Of a stretch of 64,000 nucleotides of DNA, positions 48,043-58,900 are shown piece after piece. The notes below the pieces were generated by a model. The model was not told where the DNA came from. It made no database searches and saw only the letters and a program-made list of their open reading frames with translations. The stretch covers positions 4,094,501-4,158,500 of the forward strand of contig NC_135263.1 in the NCBI RefSeq assembly GCF_964204865.1, read 5' to 3'. Each line of letters starts with the position of its first letter. The first letter of the stretch is position 1. The position numbers and the translations under genes are program-made. Source of the stretch: Styela clava (taxonomy: Eukaryota > Chordata > Ascidiacea > Stolidobranchia > Styelidae).

Positions 48043-49204
48043 CCAAATTCCGCCCATTTTTAGAAGGTTATGGATTCAAAAAAGTGCAAGGTAGAAAATA
48101 TCATTCTCTGATTTGTATACTGCTATGCCTGTCTAATATCTGCATACTGTATTTATTAATGCACTCGGTATATATATTGGTATTTATTTAAACCAAGTAA
48201 TTAATTCTGGGATGGGAAGTAAGATTACTCACAAAATATCCCTAGTGCCTTGCATAATAGTTAAAATTGAAAAGCAATTTAACTAAAAAAAACGCTGATA
48301 CTCTGATACAAAATCTCAATTAACTTCCGAAATTACTGCTCAGCGATTACCTAAGTGAAATCGGGATTATTTTTTAAAGCTTTTATGATATCTATGTAAC
48401 CTTCAATATTGCAATAATGAAAAACGTTAAAACATTGACAAAGCAAAAGCCAAGGCAAAAGGTTGAGCCACAAGAACTGTGAAACAGGAGCAACCATCTA
48501 TATAAGAATATAAATGACAAGCATACTTTTGTGAAAGGAGAGTAGACGTTCATAACCAAAATAAAATCGATCAATGGATTGTTAAACACGTGTAGTTTTC
48601 AATAAAACGAAAGCTTTCAGACTATACTGTGACTCGAACGTACAATATACTCGTACATTGACAAAGCAAACGCCAGGAAGGGGGTTGAGTCACAAAAACT
48701 CTAAAATGAGGGAAGCCTATAATAGCGTACATACGGAGTAAACACTAAAAGAAACATTCGGGGTGAATGAAATGAAGGCGCGGAAAACCAATACTGGTTA
48801 TCGAGCACCCCTGAGTAAGCCTAACGGCCCAACTGATTATCCCCCTGTCCATAGGTTTCAGTCCCTTTACACAACTTGATGTGAAGTAGGCGAACAAAAT
48901 TAGTTATCTCCATATTGGTAAACATACTTTTGGAGCGTCTTTGTTTTGCGAGAGAGTTATACATAGCCAAGAAATTCGTGAATTTGACTCTCATGAATAT
49001 AATAGTGTCAGCTAATCGTAGAAATCTGATTGAGCCAAATAAAGTGAGCTAAAATGCAATACAGATGTCAAAAAATGTGCCTGGGCGACGCTAGATAAGC
49101 GAAATAATGATCCACTGTATGATGAAGGTACGGAACCTTCTGGTTTGGCATTGCCCAATTTATTAGGCTTCCCGCTGCTTGTCAGCAGGGAACCTATTGT
49201 ATTC

Positions 49205-49227
49205 CTGTGTTTTATTATTATTATTTA

Positions 49228-49258
<31 letters not shown>

Positions 49259-49270
49259 TTATTATTTTTT
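49205..49270 (+). repeat. TTA/TTTA simple repeat
   Basis: A run of TTATTATTATTATTTATTTA-type units followed by a T tract. Low complexity, no other feature. Confidence 0.8.
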
Positions 49271-50159
49271 TTTCAAATTGGTCCTACAAACTTGAAATTC
49301 ATCTCAAATGTGCAGAAGTTCTCAGCTAGCAATAAAATGCAAATTTTATGCATGACTGACCACGCTTTCACGCTCCAGTGAGCAAAACGCGTCTTCAGTT
49401 TTTTTGCGATTTCTCGAAATTGATACATGCTATTGGGTTGAATTTCATAACAATGATTAATGGACATGTTCCGGATACGATATGTCAAGGATACGCATGA
49501 GTGACCTCGGCGATACTCTCCAGTGAGCAATATAGGATTTTACATTTTCATCTTCTTCTCGAGAACGACACTACTTAGAGACTTGAAATTTAAATCACAT
49601 GCAGATAATAAGTCCCCCATCATAAATGTTGAAGCTGCACGCAGCTCTAGTTACACTTGGTTTTGTTTATTTTGGCCAAGTGGTACAAATTCGCCAATTA
49701 TTAGAAGTTTATGGATTCAAAAATGCGCGCGGAAGAAAATACCGTTCTCTGATTTGTAGAAACTGCTATGCCTGTCTAATATCTGCACATTGTATTTATT
49801 AATGCACTCGGTATATATATATTATTCATTTAAAACAAGTAATTATTCTGGGACAAAACATGTAATAATACTACCAAAATATTCCAAGTTTCCTGGCTAA
49901 TAGTCAAAAATAAAAATGCAAATAATAGCAATTTAACTGAAAAAGCCGATATTTTGATGTAAAACCTTAATAAACATCTCAAATTACCGTTTAGAGTTCA
50001 CCTTACTGCAATCAGAGCATAGAATTAGAATTATTGACAAAGCAAAGGCCAGGCGAAGGGTCGAATAAAAAACTGTAAAATAAGAGAAAGCATATAATAT
50101 AATACAACTACAACTGCTAAACGAGAATATCGGTCAGAGACCGAAGACTTATCGATCCA

Positions 50160-50400
50160 AAGGGGGATTGGGATCCCCCAAAACAGCGCTCTTACTCCAT
50201 AGTGACACCTTGTGTCCCATCACTAATTATACGACATGATTCGCCCAAAATCAATATGCTTTTGGTCCGAGTTATGATGAATGCACATGCAAAATCTGGA
50301 GCAGATTCAATCTCGCTTTCGTGAGATATCGCGTGCATCTAACAGACAGACAAATACCTATCAACATACTTACCGATTAAAATCGATAAGTAATAACTAG
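50160..50400 (-). repeat. dispersed repeat, third copy (inverted)
   Basis: Read on the minus strand it gives the same block order as at 15208 and 35518, starting with the CGATTTTAATCG palindrome near 50390 and ending beyond TAGTGATGGGACACAAGG near 50215. Confidence 0.6.
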
Positions 50401-51661
50401 TGAATACCAAAAAGAAACAAGTATACTTGGAGTATGCCTTCATAAATTGAAAAAAAATCAAGGCGATAGATGGCTATACAAATTGACTACGGAAAATTAC
50501 TGTATTCTGCATTGTGAAACTTGCATAAGAAATTAGTTAACAAAAGAGAGTCCATCCATAGAATATAGATAAATGAGAAGTCACTAACCATAGAATTATC
50601 GCGCGGGAGAGAAATGATTTTGGACTTATCATATTATTTCTACAGCCGGTATGTACAGCTTTTATGAAACGTGCTTTTTATGAGAGTGATATCTTTCATA
50701 CTATGTGACTCGAACGTTTAATATACATTGACAAAGCAAAGGGTTGAGTCAAAAAACTGTAAAATAAGGAACATATAATAGTATACATAACTAGTGAATA
50801 CCAAAAGGAAATAAGTATACTTGGAGAACAGGCCTTCATAAAATGAATGAAATCAGGGCGATAGATTGGTATACGAATTAACCAAGGTTACTACTATATT
50901 TTGCATCTTAAAAGTTTGCATAGGAAATTAGTTAACAAAAGAAGTGTCCAATCATAAATTAGTAAGAGCTCGCTAAGTATACAAATATTACCTTTTGGGA
51001 AAAGGAGAGCCAGAGATAAAAGTATTGTATTGTGGATTACAGTCTTCGTCGTGTTATGACTTTCTAAAGGCTAACCAATTTATCGTTCAGACATACGGAC
51101 TTCGACGTATTTCACATCCTTGAAAAAACAGGTTGACCAGAGAAACAGAACCCAAGTCATTTTCATAGGAGAATTTAAGAAATTTATGGGAAATGTTTTT
51201 TTTGAGTTACATGCAGATTAGTAAATAACATGTTTGTCGAATATCTAACGATTCGTTCAAATTTAAAATCAAAAACTGAACATGAGCATTTTCTAAAAGT
51301 ACAATTATCGATTCACAAATATAAACATTTATTTTTTATTTGGAATGAAGTTGTTCCCGAATTCGTCGTCACATAAAATTTTGGGTCGATAGAATGATAC
51401 ATTGAAGCCGGTATTCGCATTCTGTTCTAGTACGGAGCACGTAAATTTTTAATTTTAGAAGAAATCTGAAATCTGTGACATGTCGCGGAGAATTTTTAAT
51501 GTTTTAAGTCGTCTATAGTAGTATAACACCGCGTAAGTTTTATCAAAAAATCTTGATTTATTTTTTATTTGGAATGAAGTTGTTCCCGAATTGTTCTTCA
51601 AATAACAGCGTCGTCAATTGATGCCTTTATGAATCAGTTTGAATTGGGCTTTTCTTTAAAT

Positions 51662-51961
51662 CAGTGATTCTCAAATTGCGGGGCCCCCCACAAGGGGCGT
51701 GGCAATTTTCAGGGGAGGCGTGAAGCTAATTAGAAATAAAATTATTTGTTAGATTCGATCTCGCCCGCTTATTTTGTATATTTACATTTTTTTATTTCAG
51801 AGATTTTCGTTCCATTCACGTATTTTTACATGATTTTGGAATAAAACATACTTTCGCCATACTATTCGTTATTTGTAACATTTTGTTAGCTACTTTTTTG
51901 AAGTGGAGGCTTGACAAATCCTAAAAAAGGGAGCGCGGCCTAAAAAGTTCGAAAACCACTG
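51662..51961. mobile_element. hAT MITE, 300 bp
   Basis: It begins CAGTGATTCTCAAATTGCGG and ends AGTTCGAAAACCACTG. The flanks CTTTAAAT (51654-51661) and CTTCAATT (51962-51969) agree at six of eight. Confidence 0.75.
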
Positions 51962-52153
51962 CTTCAATTATATTTCGCAGCCGACCAACAAAAACAGTAT
52001 AGTTAAATCAAGTTTATTGCATAGAAGAGTATGCTACTGTCGATCCACGGACAATTGGACAGTGAAAGTCCGAGTTAGCGTGTGCTGCTCCATATTTTTC
52101 TTCAATTATAGTCCACGTTCGACTAATATTACGATTAGTTAGTTGGGTTAAGT

Positions 52154-52481
52154 AGGATAGATAGGATTTACATATTTATCCCGGGAGAGAGGAAAGCCGA
52201 CAAGACGGCTTAACCATATGGCGAGCCACGGCCTCTCGTCCGGTTACCATTCCACGTAGGGTATGGGATAAGTTGGTTATTTGTTTTCGGAAGCATGGAC
52301 TTGATGGCGGAGGAAGCCGTAACCGACCAGCGGTTACGTGAACCACGAGGAGTCCAGCAATCCTCTCGCACATAACTATCCCAGCATGGGATTCGAACCT
52401 GCGAACCCACGCAGAGTAATCAGAGGTGCGGTGGTGAGCGTATTCCTAACGCTTAGCACGAGGAGACACATCGCTGCGCCC
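52154..52481 (-). mobile_element. tRNA-like SINE, most complete copy
   Basis: On the minus strand the head GGGCGCAGCGATGTG..., the pairing GCGTTAGGAATACGC and the B-box GGTTCGAATCC look like a tRNA with a long variable arm (Leu/Ser type). The body runs through GTGCGAGAGGATTGCTGGAC, GTTACGGCTTCCTCCGCCAT and CGGACGAGAGGCCGTGG to the GATAAATATGTAAATCC tail. It is too altered to be a working tRNA gene. Confidence 0.78.
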
Positions 52482-52620
52482 ATAGTTAACAGAATATGTA
52501 ACAGTTGATCAAAAAGACAAGTGGACAGCGTAAGTTTTCTTTGAATACTCACTTTAATTATTGTTCGCAGTCGACCAATAGTACGATTTGTTAGAATTTG
52601 AGTAAATATTAACCATAGAG

Positions 52621-52903
52621 CAGTGGTTCCCTAACCACGGGCCAATTAAGGGGAGCGTAACTATTAGATAAGCCCGCCGAACTTGAGTAAAACAGTTTAA
52701 ACACTTTGTGTTTTCACCTTTTTGCGTTCTATATCGTCATTTGTTTCGTATATATATATATACATATAGCTATTTACACGAGGCCGTGTATGCCAGACGA
52801 GCAAGTAACTCGACTAGTCACTGTCAGTTGCAAATTCCGTGCAGTTGAAAGTCGTTATTGTTTTTATTTTTGGCCCTGGGTCATTCGACTTTGGGAACCA
52901 CTG
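52621..52903. mobile_element. hAT MITE, 283 bp
   Basis: It begins CAGTGGTTCCCTAACCACGG and ends ACTTTGGGAACCACTG. The flanks CCATAGAG (52613-52620) and CCAAAGAG (52904-52911) differ at one base. It lies just past the 3' end of the minus-strand lectin coding sequence and may overlap its 3' UTR. Confidence 0.82.
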
Positions 52904-52980
52904 CCAAAGAGTAACAGAAAAGTTGGACAATTATTTACATATTATGCACAAGTTTGAGCTTGATTAATCCAAAGTTCAGT

Positions 52981-55900
52981 TCATTTTTTTTCACAGATGG
53001 CACCGTGTAATAAAGTAAAGGGTGAAGGATTGAAAATTCCTTGATCGCGCGATTGTGGAGATTTATTGACCTTAACAGCAGCTCCTGTGTACGAAGCATC
53101 GGACAGCGGATTTCCAGGCATCCACTCATTTTTTAGTCGATCTACAGCTTGGCCAGATGATAACCGAAGGTGATTATTCTGTTAAATATATTACGCATTT
53201 TGCATTGTTTGTGCGTAATAAAATTCTCGTATAGCAACATCTTCAAGATAAAATATTTACTTATGCAAGTCACCACGGACCAGTAGCGTATCTACGTAAA
53301 ATGGCGCCCATGACAAAGTTTGAAAATGCCCCTTGATCGGCAATACCTTACGACTGCTGTTGGATTGGGCTACGTTATTCTTTAAGTAAAAATACGAGTT
53401 TCACTTATTTCCAATTTGAAATTATTTTATTGATACAGTTTGATTAAAACTTTAAAGTTTAAACCCTTTTGCGCTCCAATCCAAACGGCGCCCATGGCAC
53501 AAGACATGGTTGCCATACCCTAGATACGCCACTGCCATTGACCTCATAATAAAGACTATTTATTTAGTATAGTGTTTAAAGCATGCACAATAGTCACACC
53601 AATAAGTACCATTCATCATTGAATATTCACTGGTATTTTACATCATTGAGCATGTCCGACCAGAATATTATCATTTTAAAGGTAATTTGGCGATGTTGCC
53701 GTTCCCGGGTTACTTCGTGAACGCCACCAGTTTAATCAATTTACGCAATATTGAAAGCACTTGAAATAGCGAGATAATCAAGTTACACTATCAATTAAAT
53801 ACTGTATACATATCTATTATTATATCTCCTTCTAGGTTTTGTAGTTCAAGATTTGGTTTAAACATATCGCATGAAAAAATATTTCACTTACTTTATAGAC
53901 GAGACCAGTCCAAACAGAGACGGGCCATGTCCACTCACTAGGAACCTTTGAGCGTAAAAAATCCGTCAACTGTTTGTATTGTTCGAGGTTATAAATATTG
54001 GCCAGATGACCCCCACACTGAGATTTAGCATCGTCGTACGTGACGCCGCCATTTCTGTGCACAATGATGTAATAATTCGAATCGTAAATGAATTCACAGA
54101 ATCCTGAAAATGACAATATTTAGAATTATCGGAGTTCAGAATCAGATGCTCTCTAAGTGAATAAATATACAAGAACAATAAAGGGTACTCCTTTATGTGA
54201 ACCAAGATGGCGGACACCGGAAGGCCATTTTACGGGTTGGGCCATAGTTTTATTGAAATTTACCTTATTTTAGTTCTATTACGAGTTCGGGGACTAGCCA
54301 AGTGACTCCCGTAGCATTTGTACCTAAAATTATGGCCTAAACCTAACCTGGTACACATTCTACGTTGCGGTGTCCGCCATCTTGGTACGCATACTTCAGG
54401 AGCGCCCAATAAATTGCGGTGTAGGGTGTATCGTTCATATCTAGTCGCGGTCGTCACCGTCCTGATTCATACATTGTCAGTCACATAAAATCATGGGTCG
54501 ATAGAATAATACATTGAAGCTGGTATTCGCATTCTGTTCTAGTACGGAGCACGTAAATTTTCAATTTTTTCGCTGTGGATTTTTCTCAGAAATCTGTGAA
54601 ATGTCGCCGAGAATTTTTAATGTTTTAAGTCGTCTATAGTAGTATAACACCGCGTAAGATTTATCAAAAAAAAACTTAATCTTTGGCTTATATCTAGTCA
54701 AGGGTCGCTCAATTTTAAGCCATACAATCCCTGGTTCTAATGCAACCGGTAACATTAAAATTGCTCGATGGATAAATCTAATGGAAAACATAAATATCGA
54801 CAATCTTCGTAAAACAACTTAGCGCTAGTTTGCCACATTGATGTTAGGTTTGTTTGAAATCTTCTTCGTGAATTATTGCTCTAAAATACCCGGATTGCGG
54901 GGGAAGTATTAACTTATTGCTACCCCAAATCAACTAGATTTATTGTTCAAGTCCATATTGTCCATATAAGTGTGTATTTGTGGTAATATAAGACGACGCA
55001 AGATTTATCAACAAAATGTTGTCTTTTGGCCAAGTCAAAGGGAAATGTATTATAATAGCCTCTCTGCCTCTGTGTTTGTCTGTTATTCGACCCGCCTATC
55101 TGTCTAAATAATGAAATTACTTGGTTCAGTTGTGACATCTTGGGTTGTCGCCTTTGCCTCGGTAAAATCTGTAGTCGCAACATCACTAGTAGTTACCTGT
55201 TGTTCGTCAGTCATGACCTCGGACTCTACAAAAATAGGTTTGTTTTATTTATTTATCTGTTTCTTTGTTTCATGTATTAAATGTAAAGTAAAATGGTATT
55301 CGTGTAAATCCAGATACGGTTAGTAGGCATTTTTTGACGGGGGCACATGAATGTATTTCTACAGTACGACGAAAACTTCCGTTTTGTAATGCCAAAAACT
55401 ACTGACATATTTATTTTAATTATCAAATATAACTGTCAGGTCTAGTACAAAGAAAAATACCATTCTGCAATGCTCAATAATCCTGAAATAATTACTTATA
55501 TTGTCAAAAATAACTGTCAAGTGTCTCTCTATTTCTGTTGTCTACTGAATTAAAAAATGAAATTACCTGGTTCAGTTGTGGCATCCTGAGTTGTAGCCGC
55601 TGCCGTAGTCGAATCTGTAGTCGCAACAGCGCTAGTAGTTTTCTCTAGCACGTCAGTCTCTGTAAAAGAATTATGTTTTATATGTTTATCAAACCCTTGT
55701 TTCCTGTATTAGGTGTAAAGTAAAATGGTATTTGTGTAAATTCATATACGGTTAGTGACCATTTTTTGATGGTGGTATATAAATGATGCCTTACAGCGCT
55801 AGTAGTTTTCTCTAGCACGACAGTCTCTGTAAAAGAATTATGTTTTATATGTTTATCAAACCCTTGTTTTCTATATTAGATGTAAAGTAATCGTGGTATT

Positions 55901-58900
55901 TGTATAAATTCATGTTGCCAACCTAGTGAGCTGATGTTTACTTTTGCATGACAAGATATAAATGTACCCTTATGTTACATAAAAAAATATCATTTTGTAA
56001 CGCCAGAAAACTGAAATATTTATTTATATTATCATGAAATACTTTTTAGAACTGCAGTCGGGGACATGAGCATATTTATTCAACTTAGCACAGATTTGAA
56101 AATCGAAGTTGCAAACGGTACATCTTCGGTAGGAAAAAATTTGCCATTTCAGAAAAGCATATCTTTTAAGGGTGCTCCCGAAGTATGTGCACCAGGATGG
56201 CGCACAACCTGAACATAATATGTGTACCAGGTTAATGTTCAGGTTGTGCGCCATCTTGGTGCACATATTTCCGGAGCGCCCTTTTTAGTACGAACCAACC
56301 CGTAATCAAGAGTCGAAGAATGTTTTGGATTAGTTTAGAATTGGAGTCGCGTGTAACTCTTCTACAGCTCTACAACTGATTTAACGTAATCAAAAATTTT
56401 CAGTATTCGTCACCTGTGCTCTGATCTTTCAATGGTGGCGTGGACTCAAATGTAGATGGCGCTATAGAGGTAACGGATCTGGTGTCAAATTCAGTAGTTA
56501 CGTCATCCATTGTGTAGTTAATGGCGTCATCAGTGGTTGGCAAAGCAACATTTTTCTTGCTAGTGTCGATGACGTCATCAGTTGTGGGAGTTATGTCGGA
56601 ATTGGTGATTTCGGTTGAGTGAATTTGACCGTTAACATTAATCTGAGTTGAGATGGTGATTTCGGCATCTGGATTTTTCAACAAAACTGATTCAAGTTTT
56701 TTCGTCAGTTTGTCTCTCAGCTCTGAAATAAGAAGATAAGACTCGACATTGAACATTTTAGTGAAAGACTCTCAAGACTCTCAGCTCCTTAACAGTGGCA
56801 GCTTGTCCAAAGCTTTGTTCAGAGAGATGATACGCAGACACCTCATATACTAAGAGTGCTTCCGCATATGAAATTCAAATTCTGGTGGTGACACCGAGGA
56901 ACCGTTTTTGCCTAAGGTTTCGCGCAGGTCGCGTCTGCAACCGTTCACACAGTACTGTGGAGTCGGGGTTTAACATGTTTTCACTGACGCCAGAGTCGTA
57001 TATTCAAATACCCCGGACTCGGAGTCTAAATTTCTCGTCGGAGTCGAAATTTCAAACTTTCAATGGTCATAAAATAAATCAAAACAGCATACTAAGATAT
57101 CCTACTAAGCAATAATTTCCTTTCTTCAACAAGTTATTGAAGAAGGGGGGTATATACGGCGTTATCAAACATTGGATTTTGATCGGAGTCAAAATTGATT
57201 AAAACCCGGAGTCTATTTTTCTCAAACCGGAATCGATCGTAAATTTTTTCACAGCACTGGTTTACACAGACGAAACTCGAAAATTTCACTTCGTTTTTGG
57301 ATGGCGGTACACGTGAGTAACCGCGTGACGTCGGCAGTTATTTTTTTCAATCTATGCTAGCTCTAGAAATGTTGAAAAGGCGACAAACGCTGGTCTCTCG
57401 TTCATTTGAAGCAGAATATGTAAATGACATTGGCATGGTAAATACAACTCTCTAACACGACGTTCAAATTGTAAAATCGAGCCAAGATTTAACAGTTCTG
57501 GTCCGCCCTAACTAATAATTAAATTGACCCATTCGCTTTAGTTGAGCCACGTTTAATTCCCAGAGAGAAAATTTGTCGTTTATGGGAAAGAATTTTGGTT
57601 TGTATTTGCTAAGTATTACTACTATTTTTTAGTTGTTCATTATTACTTGAATACTTATTCATACGCGCATTTTGAACTACTTGAACTGTAAAAAAGCCGA
57701 TGCGCAACTTGCGCACTCCCATTTATAAAATTGATCAATTTGGCAGTGGCAATCATGATAAATTTATTAATATGGTGTGGCAAGTAATTTTTATTTATTT
57801 ATTTTTTATTAACAACCAGTATGTAATTTTTCATGTTCCCTTTACTCAATAACTTCTATATGGTTGTGTGTGTGGGTGCATGTGAGCGTGTGTGAAATAT
57901 TTCAATTATTTTAGGTGAGTGAACACGTACCACATCTTCTTGGCAAAACCTTCCATCTTATATACATTCTGTACGTTTTAAACCTTATCTAAGGTTTTGT
58001 TCGCTCTCCTGATTTCATAATCAGTTTTTATTTATTTATTTTTACCATTCATTTTATTGTTTTGCTGATTATGGAGTCGAAATAAACTTATACTTATATA
58101 CTAACACTAGCTGAGGACCCATTAAAGATTGTTATGCATAGTGAGAGAGGAATAAAGAGTTCCAAAATGGGCGAAAGATTTACCAAAACAAGGTCGGGAG
58201 CCACTGATTTATTGTTACTCCCTTAGTGTGTACCAGGTTAGGGTTAGGCCATAATTTTATTCCGATTTTTTTTAATTTAGTTCTATTACGAGTTCGGAGA
58301 CTGTCTGATGCCAAGGGAATGTTTCAGTCCCTTTAAACAACTTGATATAAAATAAGCGAACAAAATTAGTTACCTCCATATTGGTACACATACTTCCGGA
58401 GCGACGATATATTATAACCATCAATCCAGTTACTATGCCATATTCTCTCAGATTTTCACATTAACCAGTTACTCACCTTCCTCACTTGACGCCTGTTGAA
58501 TGAAATAAAAACAAAATTTAGTTTTTGGAAAGGGTTAACAATAAAATGATCACGCGTTCGGGACGTGACTCACCGTAATTATCGCTTGCTCGTCACAGGA
58601 CTCACTGACTGACTCAGATCCGAGATGAATGTTCATGGAGATATCGACTGTGAAATATAATTGAAACTTTTAATCATTAATGAACCGAAGTTAAATAAAG
58701 TATTTACTAGCGCGTGATGCTCCACCATAATTCTCTATGGTTTCAGTATCTCATGTCAGTGGATCATTTAACCAACTTCAGACATCTCACTGGACCACAC
58801 AAAAAAAATAATTTTTCTATTTACATACCCAATTACAAAAATTATCACAATGTCAGATTTAACGCAGTGGGTGTTGACAAGAGTCACACTAAATGGCGGG

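Larger units (their letters stand above)
47312..51653. other. spacer between the two lectin genes, repeats and old duplications
   Basis: No lectin exon was found. It contains a minus-orientation GTACTCC-family copy (about 47858-48042) with a family fragment at 48840-48940. The block 48058-48250 recurs at 49697-49880 (GGATTCAAAAA, TGCTATGCCTGTCTAATATC). TTGACAAAGCAAA repeats lie near 48432, 48657, 50034 and 50729. The block 50400-50540 recurs at 50790-50950. A (TTA)n/(TTTA)n run is at 49205-49270, and the inverted third copy of the CGATTTTAATCG repeat is at about 50160-50400. Confidence 0.55.

Noticed and set aside
52370-52481. tRNA gene suggested by the B-box
   Set aside because: The head is part of a repeated SINE, lacks a consistent acceptor stem, and continues into the conserved SINE body.
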